Below, piece by piece: positions 28,632 through 39,249 of a stretch of DNA of 64,000 nt (position 1 is the stretch's first letter; each line of letters begins with the position of its first letter). Both the position numbers and the translations under genes were made by a program. This DNA is from Desulfobacter sp. (lineage in GTDB: Bacteria; Desulfobacterota; Desulfobacteria; Desulfobacterales; Desulfobacteraceae). The notes below the pieces were generated by a model. The model made no database searches. It was not told the origin of the DNA and saw only the letters and a list, made by a program, of their open reading frames with translations. The DNA lies in contig CP054837.1 of assembly GCA_028768525.1 (NCBI GenBank), forward strand, positions 4,026,001 through 4,090,000. Reading direction: 5' to 3'.

Positions 28632-29396
28632 ATGGCTATCCGTATAAAAATTTTATGCGTTTTATTCATAATTCTGATGCTTAGTGCAAGCGCCAACGCC
28701 GAAACATATATTTTTGCGGGAGGCGATTTTCCCCTTCTTTCTGAGAAAAATAAAGACGGTGATATTCGGGGAATCGCTGTCGACATTGCAAGAAAAATAA
28801 CCGAAAGGCTTGGGCATAGAATAATTGTGCGCCTTTACCCTTGGGCCAGGGCACAGCACATGGTAAAAAATGGTATTGCAGACGTATTGTTTCCTCCTTA
28901 TAAAACTCCTGAAAGAGAAAAATGGCTGGATTACACAAAACGTCCTTTCGCCAAGGATGAAACCTTCTTTTTTGTCAGACAAGGCAGTCAGAGTTTCTGG
29001 AACGGAGACCTGGCCTCACTCAGGGGGAAAAAGATCGGAATGGTTCTCAAGTGGAGCGTCGGTCCGGATTTTGAAAAAGCAAAAAAAAGTTTATCTATAG
29101 AGTATGTACCCAATATTGATATGTGCTTTAGAATGTTGATTCAAGAATATGTTGATTTTGTACCAACACAGTTAAGAGAGGCAAAATCTTCCTTTAAAAG
29201 GTTAAATCTCACAGACAAGCAACTTCCCCTTCGAATTTTTCCAAAGTTGACAATAAATTATAATTACTTTGGGTTTTCAAAGAAAAAGCAAAAGGAATTG
29301 TCCGGCTTTAAAAGAAGCTTTGACCAGGCGTTGGAAAGAATGCATAAAAACGGAGAAATTCTGGAGATTCTGACTGCATACGGAATGTCAAATTGA
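28632..29396 (+). CDS. Periplasmic solute-binding protein (SBP_bac_3 type)
   Basis: About 254 residues. A basic start plus a hydrophobic segment ending in SASANA gives a clear Sec signal peptide with cleavage near residue 23. The mature part has the family-3 binding-protein pattern (RGIAVDIARKITERLG, then a hinge with KTPEREKWLDYTK). No permease or ATPase genes are adjacent, so it is an orphan receptor, as often seen in sulfate reducers, where such proteins may feed chemoreceptors or sensors. AT-rich. ATG 28629 is an equally possible start, one codon earlier. Confidence 0.75.
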   Translation: MAIRIKILCVLFIILMLSASANAETYIFAGGDFPLLSEKNKDGDIRGIAVDIARKITERLGHRIIVRLYPWARAQHMVKNGIADVLFPPYKTPEREKWLDYTKRPFAKDETFFFVRQGSQSFWNGDLASLRGKKIGMVLKWSVGPDFEKAKKSLSIEYVPNIDMCFRMLIQEYVDFVPTQLREAKSSFKRLNLTDKQLPLRIFPKLTINYNYFGFSKKKQKELSGFKRSFDQALERMHKNGEILEILTAYGMSN

Positions 29397-29712
29397 TGCC
29401 TCCATATTGATGCGTTTTCAGAATTCAGTGTCATTGGTTGCGCTTCAAATAATGCAGATTATGGCGGGAAATGAGTACCGGGCCGTTATTGGCAATAATG
29501 GTCCGGCTGCGTTCTGCGACAAACCGTGCAGATCACCCATGGGGCAGCCCTGTCCAAGGCCGGGTTAAGAAAAGATAGATGAGGTGCCCTGCGCCTGATT
29601 TCGCCGTGGCTTGACAATTGGGGCCTGGCCTGTGTAACCATAAGCATTCGATACGAGCGGATATTATATTGGAGCAGATTTGACGAACGGTTAGGCTGAT
29701 AAGGAGACGATA
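29397..29712. other. Intergenic region, no gene seen
   Basis: About 315 bases. A stem around 29483-29501 (CCGTTAT paired with ATAATGG) lacks a T-run, so it is not a good terminator. The right-hand part has no recognisable gene and leads to a purine-rich ribosome site (AAGGAGA) before the activase start. Confidence 0.4.
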
Positions 29713-30504
29713 ATGGCATACATGGGCATCGACATCGGCAGTTCCACCTGCTGCGCAGTCATCCTCAACAAAGATTCCAAGATCCTTTCCCGGGCCATGG
29801 TGCCCACCGGTGCCAGAAACGAAAAGGCCATTGCATGGGTCAGGGAACAGACCCTGGGGGAGGCGGGACTTGAACCCGGGGATCTCAAGGCCCTTGTTTC
29901 CACAGGCTACGGCCGGAAGCGGGTGGAAAACCGGACCCTGGACAAGACCGAAATCGTCTGTCACGCCAAGGGCATCCAGACCTATTTCCCCGGCACCTCC
30001 CTGCTCATCGACATCGGCGGCCAGGATTCCAAGGCCATCTATATCCATCCCCAGTCCGGAAAGGTGGTCAACTTTGCCATGAACGATAAATGCGCCGCCG
30101 GCACGGGCCGGTTTCTGGAGACCATGGCCAGGGTCCTGGAAATGGATATCTCCGAGATGGACAGGCTGGATGCCGGAGAAAAGGGCCGTTGCCGGATTTC
30201 CAACATGTGCACGGTGTTCGCCGAAAGCGAGGTGGTTTCCCTCATCGCCCAGGGCGTGGATACCGGCGAAATTATTTCGGGGATCAACCGGGCCATTGCC
30301 ACCCGGACTTTTTCTTTGGCCAAACGGGTGGCCCCGGACATGGCCGCTGAAAAAATTGCCATCTCAGGGGGCGTGGCCCGGATCAGGGGGGTGGTGGCCG
30401 CCCTGGAACGGTGCATGGGCAGGGAGATCCTTGTGCCGCCCCATCCCGGCATCATCGGCGCCCTGGGTGCGGCGGCATTCGCCCTGGAGGAAGATCAAGG
30501 ATGA
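29713..30504 (+). CDS. Acyl-CoA dehydratase activase (HgdC/BadF/BcrA ATPase family)
   Basis: A 263-residue ASKHA-fold ATPase. The N-terminal GIDIGSSTCCAV phosphate loop, LIDIGGQDSKAI, and the two cysteines C127 (NDKCAAGTGRF) and C166 (SNMCTVFAESEV), which hold one [4Fe-4S] cluster between two subunits, are all present. Members transfer an electron with ATP hydrolysis to 2-hydroxyacyl-CoA dehydratases or benzoyl-CoA reductases. The usual HgdA/HgdB-type partners are absent on either side, so the client protein is elsewhere or unknown. Confidence 0.88.
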   Translation: MAYMGIDIGSSTCCAVILNKDSKILSRAMVPTGARNEKAIAWVREQTLGEAGLEPGDLKALVSTGYGRKRVENRTLDKTEIVCHAKGIQTYFPGTSLLIDIGGQDSKAIYIHPQSGKVVNFAMNDKCAAGTGRFLETMARVLEMDISEMDRLDAGEKGRCRISNMCTVFAESEVVSLIAQGVDTGEIISGINRAIATRTFSLAKRVAPDMAAEKIAISGGVARIRGVVAALERCMGREILVPPHPGIIGALGAAAFALEEDQG

Positions 30505-30648
30505 TTGAAAGATTACCGTTTGGTAATCTCCATGTCATGTTGGGGTTAAACTTATGGCGTATAAAGGACATGTTTTGGGATACAGCTGATGTGCTCACTT
30601 TGCCAGGAGCCATAACTCCCAAGCTTTTGTTTCTCTTTTCCTTTTTGG

Positions 30649-30677
30649 CCGGGTCGCCATGGTGGCGGCCCGGTTTT
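30649..30677. terminator. Bidirectional terminator between convergent genes
   Basis: CCGGGTCGCC (30649-30658) pairs with GGCGGCCCGG (30664-30673) with one G-T wobble, with TTTTA on the right and a T-rich flank on the left. It sits between the activase and the convergent double-GNAT gene and could stop transcription from the left strongly and from the right weakly. Confidence 0.65.
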
Positions 30678-30719
30678 ATATTCAGGGGCACAGGCCCCGG
30701 TCATTTTCCGGTCCCCCTT

Positions 30720-31796
30720 TTACCCATAGGCCAGTACACGGTTTTCAATGGTATCCTCGCCCAGTTTAAAGTTATGCCGGCCGATGTCCCTGAATCCGAA
30801 TCTTTTGTAAAAGCCGATGGATCTATTGTACACCCAGCTGGTAAGCCAGAACCGTTCTCCGTACCTGGCTTTGACTTCCAGAAGGAGGGCTTTCCCGATC
30901 CCCCTTCCCTGGAAGGGCTTCTGGACATAGAGTTTATCGATTTCAAAACCCTTTGCTTCTCCTTGGGACCGGGAGTCGAGATTTAACAGGACGTATCCCC
31001 TCAGGTAGATGCCCTGGGTGCATACCAGCAGTCTATACCCGCCGTCGGCCAGGATTGATTTGAAACGGTCCTCGGTGAACATGGATAGGGCATATTCCGA
31101 ATTTTCCGTCCGGATGCCGTCAAAGGAGTAGGTGGTAAACCAGACCTCAAGGGAAAGGGCGGCCAGGTTGATGCAGTCCGGCTCTTGCGCTTCCCTGATG
31201 AGCAGCCCGCTGCATTGCCCGGTTCCCCTGCGGTATCCCGCGCGGTCAAGGGAATAAAGGGGGAGCAGGCCGTCGCCCTTGGCCACGGAATCATAAAGGT
31301 CCACATCCTCTTGATGGGACATGCCTGCTTTTTTCATGACATGGCGTGAGGCCCGGTTCCCTGTATCGGTCACGGCATGGACTCGGCGGATTTCCGGCCT
31401 GGTGAATATCCAGTCCAGGCATGCGCCCAGGGCTTCGGTGGCCAATCCACGTCCCCACATGGATTTTCTCAGGGCATAGGCGATTTCAGGCCCTGCGCCT
31501 TTGATCTGTTCGGGAATAAATCCGCAATACCCGATGAAATCTCCCAATGTTCCCAGGCCGGGCTCGCCAATACAGACCGCCCAGACCCCATAGCCCAGCT
31601 CATCCCAGGGGGGGATGAAGTCCTCAAGGTATCCGGCCTCCGCTTTTCCCAGGCCTTCAGGGGTTGACGCTTCATCGGAACGGGGCAGCCATTTCATTAC
31701 ATCCTTATCTGACATGATGGCGTCAACCAGGGCATCCCGGTCGGAAAATGCCAGGGGCCGCAATGTCAGCCGTTTTGTTTTCAGTGTTGGAACCAT
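30720..31796 (-). CDS. Tandem GNAT acetyltransferase
   Basis: A 358-residue protein made of two N-acetyltransferase domains. The first (about 1-185) resembles the RimJ/RimL type (TKRLTLRPL start, acetyl-CoA loop near KSMWGRGLATEAL, ending with an ASRHVMKKAGM segment). The second (about 200-358) has the loop KPFQGRGIGKALL and a final NRSIGFYKRFGF segment. Both loops keep the R/QxxGxG/A pattern, so both could be active. Substrates are unknown. Its N-terminal end faces the nitrilase gene. Confidence 0.85.
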   Translation of the reverse strand: MVPTLKTKRLTLRPLAFSDRDALVDAIMSDKDVMKWLPRSDEASTPEGLGKAEAGYLEDFIPPWDELGYGVWAVCIGEPGLGTLGDFIGYCGFIPEQIKGAGPEIAYALRKSMWGRGLATEALGACLDWIFTRPEIRRVHAVTDTGNRASRHVMKKAGMSHQEDVDLYDSVAKGDGLLPLYSLDRAGYRRGTGQCSGLLIREAQEPDCINLAALSLEVWFTTYSFDGIRTENSEYALSMFTEDRFKSILADGGYRLLVCTQGIYLRGYVLLNLDSRSQGEAKGFEIDKLYVQKPFQGRGIGKALLLEVKARYGERFWLTSWVYNRSIGFYKRFGFRDIGRHNFKLGEDTIENRVLAYG

Positions 31797-31867
31797 CTCT
31801 TTTAAACCCTTTGAATCAGGTAAATAAACACCGGCAGCCGGCAGCGGTTTTTACATCGGATTTATCC

Positions 31868-32611
31868 TCAGAGTGCAGCCACCTCCCCCTTCCACCCATG
31901 GGGGGTAAAGGTTGCGACAACCAATTCACTCCGGGTCTCATCGGCAACTGCAATCAGACGGGACGCGTCCCAAATGGCGCTTTTGCCCACGGGTACCCAC
32001 CCGCCGGTGGGTTGATTATGGTTTGCCATTGCAACCAGGCACCCATGCGCTTTGGAATAGGCGGCCAGTTTTTGGGTGTCTGCGTCATACCCGCTGGCAC
32101 TGATGAGAACGCCGGCAATATAAACCGTTGCCCCCATCTGTGCACAGATCTGGGCATGGCGGGTGTTGTTGGTGTCTGCGCAGATTGCGTTAAAGATCTT
32201 CTGTCCGCCTGTATTGACGGAATGATACTCCCCCCCAACTGAGAAATACTGTTCTTCCCCCGGATGTAGATTCATCTTGGCATAGGTCTCCGTACCGCCG
32301 TGGGGGGAGAAAATAAATTCACCAATACGGGGACGGCCTTCCGCCTGCAAAGGGGCGCCTGCAACAATATGAATTTTATGGTTCTTTGCAGCGTCAATTA
32401 AAGGGGTAAGCCGGGGATCTTTTTTTGAAAAGGCCAGGTTCTCCGCCAATTCCGGCTCATATCCGGTGAGGGATAATTCCGGAAATACAATGTATGACAC
32501 CCCGATTTGTGCCGCTTTCCCCACCGCCCCAAGGTGGGTTTGGATATTCGCTGAAACATCCCCCTTTACCGAGGGGACCTGGGCCACGGCCAGTTTGAAA
32601 TTCTCTGCCAT
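31868..32611 (-). CDS. Carbon-nitrogen hydrolase (nitrilase superfamily)
   Basis: About 247 residues with the complete E-K-C triad: E45 (FPELSLTG), K112 (AKMNLH) and C144 (NAICADTNN). The superfamily hydrolyses nitriles, amides or carbamoyl groups. Start 32611 is set by GGAGG 7 bases upstream; the longer frame lacks homologous character. No neighbouring gene suggests a substrate. Confidence 0.85.
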   Translation of the reverse strand: MAENFKLAVAQVPSVKGDVSANIQTHLGAVGKAAQIGVSYIVFPELSLTGYEPELAENLAFSKKDPRLTPLIDAAKNHKIHIVAGAPLQAEGRPRIGEFIFSPHGGTETYAKMNLHPGEEQYFSVGGEYHSVNTGGQKIFNAICADTNNTRHAQICAQMGATVYIAGVLISASGYDADTQKLAAYSKAHGCLVAMANHNQPTGGWVPVGKSAIWDASRLIAVADETRSELVVATFTPHGWKGEVAAL

Positions 32612-32834
32612 ATGTTTACCTCCTGTATCCGGCAATCCTGGTGATCCCGACGCGGGCAAGGATAACAGGTTGATGTTGAATTTGGAACGTCTTCGGGGAT
32701 ATTTTTCTATATTTTCGCTGAATGCGCGGCACCTGTGAGGGCAGGCCGGGAAAAGGATTGATTTTGGCCGGATGGCGGGGTAGATCTTTAATCCTATCCG
32801 GGATAAGTGTACAATGAAACGGAAAGGAGGGGAG

Positions 32835-33479
32835 ATGAACAGGGCTGAATCATATGTGATCGGTATTGCCGGGGGCTCCGGTGCCGGAAAGACCACGCTG
32901 ATCAACCGCATCCTGGAACACACCGGGTCCGGGGCCGTTGTGGTGATTCAGCACGACTGGTATTACAGGCATCATCCCCATTTGTCCCCGTCAAAACGGG
33001 CAAGCGCCAATTACGACCATCCCGGTGCCCTGGAAACAGAGCTTTTGACCGCCCAGCTTCGGGAACTCATCGGCGGGCGGCCCGTGGAGGCCCCCCAGTA
33101 CGATTTTTCCACCCACCTGCGCAAAGCGGAGACCCGGACCATTCTTCCCTCAGGTGTTATCATCATCGACGGCATTTTGATTTTCGATGATCCGGCATTG
33201 AGGGAACTCATGGACCTGAAGGTGTATGTGGAGACGGACCCGGATCTCAGGTTCATCCGGAGGATGGAGCGGGATGTGAAGCACCGGGGGCGGACCCGGG
33301 AGTCCGTGGTCCGCCAGTATCTTGAAACGGTCAAGCCCATGCATGACCAATATGTTGAACCCGCCAAGTCCCATGCGGACATCATTATCACCGACGGGGG
33401 CCGGAGTGAAGCGGCCCTGGATCTTTTACTCGCTAAAATACAATCGTTGCTGCCGGGGCGGGGTCAGACCCCCAGGTAG
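32835..33479 (+). CDS. udk: Uridine kinase
   Basis: A 214-residue P-loop kinase that phosphorylates uridine/cytidine in pyrimidine salvage. Walker A is GGSGAGKTT; the acceptor-site D-x-Y-Y after QHDWYYRHH, the NYDHPGA segment and the EAPQYDFSTHLR segment are typical of uridine kinases. ATG 32835 is preceded by AGGAGGGGAG. It ends in TAG and overlaps the 3' end of the convergent livF gene by 16 bases. Confidence 0.9.
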   Translation: MNRAESYVIGIAGGSGAGKTTLINRILEHTGSGAVVVIQHDWYYRHHPHLSPSKRASANYDHPGALETELLTAQLRELIGGRPVEAPQYDFSTHLRKAETRTILPSGVIIIDGILIFDDPALRELMDLKVYVETDPDLRFIRRMERDVKHRGRTRESVVRQYLETVKPMHDQYVEPAKSHADIIITDGGRSEAALDLLLAKIQSLLPGRGQTPR

Positions 33480-34158
33480 CGGGACAGGCATGCCGGGTCG
33501 GCCTGGAGGTCGGCCGTGGTGCCCGACCAGACGATTTCTCCCCTTTCCATGATATAGTGGCGCCGGGCCAGGGCCATGAGGGCCTTGATGTTTTTATCCA
33601 CGATGAGGATGGACATGCCCTTGTCCTTGAGGGCGGCCAGGCTGTCCCATATCTCCTTGCGGACCAGGGGGGCCAGGCCTTCGGTGGCCTCGTCAAGGAT
33701 GAGCAGCCTGGGGTTGATCATTAGGGCCCGGGCAATGGCCAGCATCTGCTGTTCCCCGCCGGAGAGCTGGTTGCCGTAGTGGGTCAGCCGTTCCTTCAGC
33801 CGGGGAAAAAGGCTAAGCACCTCCCCGAGGGTATAGGGGGAGGGGGCGTTGGTGGGATTGGCCGCCGTTGCCATGATATTTTCTTTCACCGTGAGATTGG
33901 GGAATATCTGCCGGCCTTCCGGGACCAGTCCGATGCCCAGCCGGGCAATGGCATAGGGCGGGGCGGCGTGGATGGGACGGCCCCTGAAGGTGATGTCTCC
34001 GGTTTTCACCGGGGTGAGGCCCATGACGGATTTAATGGTGGTGCTTTTTCCCATGCCGTTGCGGCCCAGGAGGGTGACCACCTCGGATTCCCCGATGTCA
34101 AGGGAGACCCCGAACAGGGCCTGGCTCTCCCCGTAAAAGGTTTCAATGTTTTTCACCT

Positions 34159-34165
<7 letters not shown>
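33464..34165 (-). CDS. livF: LIV-type ABC transporter ATPase LivF
   Basis: A 233-residue ATPase. Walker A GRNGMGKST, signature LSGGEQQMLAIARAL and Walker B LLILDEATEGLAP are complete; the last is the LivF branch signature. Part of a leftward livK-H-M-G-F set beginning at 38.05 kb. The substrate is inferred from context to be a methylated amine or amino-acid derivative rather than leucine, because pylB and corrinoid methyltransferase genes lie directly upstream. Overlaps livG by seven bases. Confidence 0.92.
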
Positions 34166-34906
<741 letters not shown>

Positions 34907-34914
<8 letters not shown>

Positions 34915-35896
34915 GGCGGTGGCCCCCCGCGATCAGGCCGAACAGTCCCTGTTTGGCAAAGATGACCACCAGCACAAGAAAGGGTCCCATGTATATCATC
35001 CAGTGTTCCGTATACATGGCCAGGGTCTCCTCCATGAATAGAAATACCGCCGCCCCCAGCACCGGGCCGAACAGGGTGCCCATGCCCCCGATAAGGACCA
35101 TGACCATGAGTTCCCCGGAGAGGGTCCAGTGCATCAGCGCCGGGCTGACATATTCGGTCTGGTTGGCCAGAAGGCCGCCGGCCAGGCCGGCCCCGGCTCC
35201 GGCCACCATAAAGCAGAAGAGCTGATATCTGTACGGGCTCAGACCCAGGGCGCGAAGCCGCCGCTCATTGTCGCATCCCCCCCGGAGTACCAGGCCGAAA
35301 CGGGACTTCACCAGGCGCAGGGCCAGAAACAACATCCCTGACAACAGACCCAGGCAGAGATAGTAAAACTGGATATCGTTCCCCAGATCCAGTCCCGGCA
35401 GGGATGATCTGGCATAAAGGGAGATCCCGTCGTTTCCTCCGTATTTTTCCAGGGATACAAAAAAATAGAAGAGCATCTGGGCAAAGGCCAGGGTGATCAT
35501 GATAAAGTGCATTCCCTTGGTCCGCAGGCTCAAGGCGCCGAACAGGGTTGCAAACAGGGCGGCGGTGAGTGCTGCCAGCGGGAGGACCACCAATGCATTT
35601 TCACTGCCGTTAAAAAGAAAGGGAACACTGAAAAGGGGGGTTCCCTCCGATGAATGGAAAAAAAGGATGCCCACCACGTAGGCCCCGATTCCCACATAGG
35701 CCGCATGGCCCAGGCTGACCATGCCCCCGTAGCCCAGGAGAAGGTCCAGGCTCACCGCAGCCATGGCGTAGATGAGCACCCGGCTGAAAAAGGAGATATA
35801 ATACGCCTGGCCCATGGCATTGGCGGCCACGGGCAGCAGGGCCAGGAAAAGGGTGCCGGTTGCAACGGCAATGGTTCTGCGTTTTGACATATTCAT
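34907..35896 (-). CDS. livM: LIV-type ABC transporter permease LivM
   Basis: A 329-residue permease with about ten hydrophobic segments and the LivM motif LLLGYGGMVSLGHAAYVGIGAY. The start is ATG 35896, which overlaps the livH stop as ATGA with a weak ribosome site, so translation is likely coupled. The long extension to 36343 in the same frame is only antisense-like readthrough of livH and is not used. Confidence 0.9.
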
Positions 35897-36810
35897 GAAT
35901 TCTGTGCAGGGAAGAGGCCGCGGGGTTTCCATACCAGGATGGCGGCCATGAGAATGTAAATGGACATGGAGGCTATGGATGCCGCGGCATTGTCCGCCGC
36001 TCCGGAGTGAAAGACCAGTCGGAAAAGCGCCGGGAGAAAGGCCCGGCCCAGGGTGTCCACCAGCCCCACCAGCAGCGCCCCCACAACGGCGCCCCGGACC
36101 GAGCCGATGCCGCCGATGACGATGACCACAAAGGTGAGGATGAGAATGCTTTCCCCCATGCCCGATTCCACGGCCAGGATGGGGCCGGCCATGACCCCGG
36201 CCAGTCCGGCCAAAAGTGCCCCCAGTCCGAACACCCAGGTGTAGAGCCGCCGGATGTTCACCCCCAGGGCCCCGATCATGGCCCGGTTGGCGGCCCCGGC
36301 CCGGATCTGCATCCCCAGCCGGGTTTTGGAAAAGATCACCCATAAGAACAGGGCCACGGAAAGTCCCACAAGGATGACGGCCAGCCGGTACAAGGGATAG
36401 TGCAGCCCCGGGGCCAGTTCAACGCTGCCGGAAAGCCAGGCCGGCACATCCATGAACAGGGGCTGGCGGCCCCAGATGATCCTCACCAGTTCGTTGAAGA
36501 ACATGATCAGGCCGAAGGTGGCCAGGACCTGGTCCAGGTGATCCCGGTCATACAGGCGGCGGAAGATGACGAACTCCGCGGCCATGCCGGCGGCGGCCGC
36601 CGCCGGAAGGGCCGCCAGCAGCCCCAGGGCAAAGGAGCCGGTGCGGGCGGCCACGGTGGCGCATACATAGGCCCCGATCATGTAAAAAGAACCGTGGGCC
36701 AGGTTGATGACCTGCATGATCCCGAAGACCAGGGTGAGCCCGGCGGACATCAAAAACAGGGTAATGCCCAGCTGCAGGCCGTTTAAAAGCTGTTCTGCAA
36801 AGAGAAGCAT
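35893..36810 (-). CDS. livH: LIV-type ABC transporter permease LivH
   Basis: A 305-residue permease with about eight membrane helices, the LivH N-terminus FAEQLLNGLQLGITLFLMSAGLTLVFG and the EAA-like loop near FKTRLG/AGAANRAMIGALG. It forms the channel with LivM. Located 54 bases after the binding-protein gene. Confidence 0.9.
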   Translation of the reverse strand: MLLFAEQLLNGLQLGITLFLMSAGLTLVFGIMQVINLAHGSFYMIGAYVCATVAARTGSFALGLLAALPAAAAAGMAAEFVIFRRLYDRDHLDQVLATFGLIMFFNELVRIIWGRQPLFMDVPAWLSGSVELAPGLHYPLYRLAVILVGLSVALFLWVIFSKTRLGMQIRAGAANRAMIGALGVNIRRLYTWVFGLGALLAGLAGVMAGPILAVESGMGESILILTFVVIVIGGIGSVRGAVVGALLVGLVDTLGRAFLPALFRLVFHSGAADNAAASIASMSIYILMAAILVWKPRGLFPAQNS

Positions 36811-36864
36811 GGTGACGGGCGGGGCCGGACCGGCGCATTGCCGGTCCAGTCCCAGGGGACTCCT

Positions 36865-38052
36865 TTACTGCATCTTACACTGGGAGATATAGGCATCCAC
36901 GTGGTCGGTAAATACCTTTTTCACGGTTTTATTGGTGAAACCGCCGTCCTTTTCAATGACCTCCCGTATATAGAGGTCCTGGACCGGATGCTGGTTGTCG
37001 GCGAAGCTGAAGTTGCCCCGGACGGAGTCGAAGTCGGCTTTTTTCACCGCCGTCCTGAAAGCGGACAGATCGTCTAGGTTTCCGGCCACGGCCCTGAGGG
37101 CGCTGCCGATGAGCCGGGCCGTGTCGTAGCCCTGGGCCGCATAGAGGGTGGGCATGCGGTTATAGGCCTTTTTATAGGCTTCCACAAATTGTTTATTGGC
37201 CGGGTTGCCCAGGTCGTGGGTCCACTGGGAACCGTTTTTCACCCCCAGGGCAGCCGGACCCACAGCCTTGAGGATGCGCTCGTCAAAGGAAAAGGCCGGG
37301 CCGAAGACCGGGATCTCTTTGGAGAGGCCGGCCTGGGAATACTGCTTCAGGAAGTTGATGCCCATGCCCCCGGGCAGAAAGAAAAATACCGCAGCAGGCT
37401 TGGCCGCGCGGAGGGAGGCGATTTCTGCGGCATAGTCGGACTGGCCCAGCTTGGTGTAGACCTCGCCTGAAATTTCGCCTTTGTAATACCGCTTGAATCC
37501 GGCCAGGTGGTCCTTCCCCGCCGGATAATTGGGGGCCAGCAGGTAAACGCTCTTGTATCCTTCATCCGCAACGTATTGTCCCACCACCTCGTCCAGGTTG
37601 TCGTTCTGGTAGGATACGGCAAAGTAGTTTGGGTTGCACCCGGAACCGGCCAGCTTGGAGGGGGCGGCATTGGGGCTCAGGTAAACGACTTCCTGGCGGA
37701 CCACCTTGGGCACAACGGCCATGGCCACATTGGAAAAGACAATGCCGGTGAGGATTTTTACACCATCCTTTTTGATGAACCGTTCGGCGATCTGCTTGCC
37801 CTTTCCCGGTTTTCTGCCGTCGTCCTCCACCAGCAGTTCCACGGGCACGCCCCCCAGTTTCCCGTCTTCCTGGCTGATGGCCAGTTTAAACCCGTCGCGG
37901 ATGTCCTCGCCCAGGTACCCGGCCTTGGTGGACAGGGTGGTCACCATGCCGATTTTCACCGGCTCGGCCGCCTGGATCGGGGCTGTGACAGCCAAGATAA
38001 AGAGACATAAGAAAATCCCGGCCGGTATGGACCGGTTTATTGTTTTTGCCAT
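36865..38052 (-). CDS. LIV-type periplasmic substrate-binding protein
   Basis: A 395-residue periplasmic protein with a Sec signal (hydrophobic core about 10-24, cleavage after IQA near 28) and a type I binding-protein fold (PVKIGMVTTLSTKAGYLG start). A Leu/Ile/Val pocket cannot be confirmed; clustering with tRNA-Pyl, mttC and pylB suggests a methylated amine or betaine ligand. Its own promoter candidate has TATAAT at 38073-38078 (minus strand) with a GTATAC hexamer at 38103-38108, like the sites near tRNA-Pyl. A GGAG site precedes the ATG. Confidence 0.88.
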   Translation of the reverse strand: MAKTINRSIPAGIFLCLFILAVTAPIQAAEPVKIGMVTTLSTKAGYLGEDIRDGFKLAISQEDGKLGGVPVELLVEDDGRKPGKGKQIAERFIKKDGVKILTGIVFSNVAMAVVPKVVRQEVVYLSPNAAPSKLAGSGCNPNYFAVSYQNDNLDEVVGQYVADEGYKSVYLLAPNYPAGKDHLAGFKRYYKGEISGEVYTKLGQSDYAAEIASLRAAKPAAVFFFLPGGMGINFLKQYSQAGLSKEIPVFGPAFSFDERILKAVGPAALGVKNGSQWTHDLGNPANKQFVEAYKKAYNRMPTLYAAQGYDTARLIGSALRAVAGNLDDLSAFRTAVKKADFDSVRGNFSFADNQHPVQDLYIREVIEKDGGFTNKTVKKVFTDHVDAYISQCKMQ

Positions 38053-38165
38053 GGGTTACTCCTTTATTTATTATTATAATTCTTGTTTCTATAGGTAGAA
38101 ACGTATACCGGGCAGAAAATGAAAATGCAAGGCGTTGGCAAAAAAAGATGTAAAGGGTTTTTATA

Positions 38166-39245
38166 TCAATTGGGGGTCCGGGCAAGGCAAAGATGGCGCC
38201 GGGCCTGGATCCAGTCCCGGTATTCCGTTTCGGATGCCGGGGAGAGCCCGCTGCGGTCCAGTACCGGCAGCACATGGTCCAGCGACCGTCTGGCGGCTTC
38301 TATGTCCAGGGCCGGGTTGGCGACTCCGGCAAGGCCATGTTCCGGCGGGACAATGGATGTGACCACGTTTGCCCCGGCATTGAGCCGGGGAAGCAGCCCG
38401 TCCAGCCCGTCCACATCAAGGGAGGCCGGAATCAGGCAGTCTTTGAGCACCAGGCGCATGACGGCGATGGTCGTCAATTCCCTGAGGCGGTTCCGGGATG
38501 CCAGGTGGGCCATGGGGGTGCCGGGCTGGGGCACAAAGGACATGACCCTGGCCTGGTCAACGTTAAGCGCTGCCATGGCCAGGATGGAGTCGGCAATGTC
38601 TTCCAAGGTTTCGCCCACGCCGGCGAGAATCCCCTCTTCGATGAGCATGCCCGCCTCCCTGGCCGCTGTTTTGGCGGCCCACCTGTCATCGTAGTCCTGG
38701 CCGGGCCTGAGCCGGTCGAAAAGCGCCCGGTTGTGGGTCTCCTGGTAGCAGGCATACCAGTGGATGCCCCTGGCCGCCATATGGCTGACCCCGGACGGGG
38801 AAAGCATCCCGGGGGAGATCATCACCGGCAGACCGGTTTTCTGCTGTACCTGTACGGCCAGGTCCGTGAGGCGGCGGATGCCGTCCATGCCCTGCCAGAC
38901 CGGATCTTCCCCCATGGTCAGGTCGATGAGATGGACCCCTGAGTCCGCCATGATGGCCGCGGCTTCCATGATCTGCGCTTCGGTTTTCCGATACCGGGGC
39001 TGGGCGCGGTTGGACCGCCGGTACTGGCAGAACCGGCAGTTGTTCCGGCAGTAGGTTGAAAAATAGAGGAATCCGTAAAAAAAGATCCGGGAGCCGAAAT
39101 GCCGGTCCCTGACCCTGGCTGCGGCATCAAAGAGCCGGCCCAGATCCTCGGGCGTTGTCAGGCCCAGGAGAAAGCGGATCTCTTTTTTACGGGCAGGGGC
39201 CTCCTTTTCAAGGCGGGCCAGCAGCGGGGAAAGATCGAGGGGCAT
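38166..39245 (-). CDS. pylB: 3-methylornithine synthase, pyrrolysine biosynthesis
   Basis: A 359-residue radical SAM mutase that turns lysine into (3R)-3-methyl-D-ornithine, the first step of pyrrolysine synthesis. The SAM-cluster cysteines are C66, C70 and C73 in YCRNNCRFC, the CxxxCxxC pattern; length and the surrounding RIFFYGFLYFST region match PylB rather than BioB. ATG 39245 is chosen; a GTG one codon earlier is possible. It follows the MtrH-like gene by four bases and is the last of the tRNA-Pyl/mttC run, away from the other pyl genes. Confidence 0.92.
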   Translation of the reverse strand: MPLDLSPLLARLEKEAPARKKEIRFLLGLTTPEDLGRLFDAAARVRDRHFGSRIFFYGFLYFSTYCRNNCRFCQYRRSNRAQPRYRKTEAQIMEAAAIMADSGVHLIDLTMGEDPVWQGMDGIRRLTDLAVQVQQKTGLPVMISPGMLSPSGVSHMAARGIHWYACYQETHNRALFDRLRPGQDYDDRWAAKTAAREAGMLIEEGILAGVGETLEDIADSILAMAALNVDQARVMSFVPQPGTPMAHLASRNRLRELTTIAVMRLVLKDCLIPASLDVDGLDGLLPRLNAGANVVTSIVPPEHGLAGVANPALDIEAARRSLDHVLPVLDRSGLSPASETEYRDWIQARRHLCLARTPN

Positions 39246-39249
39246 CACT

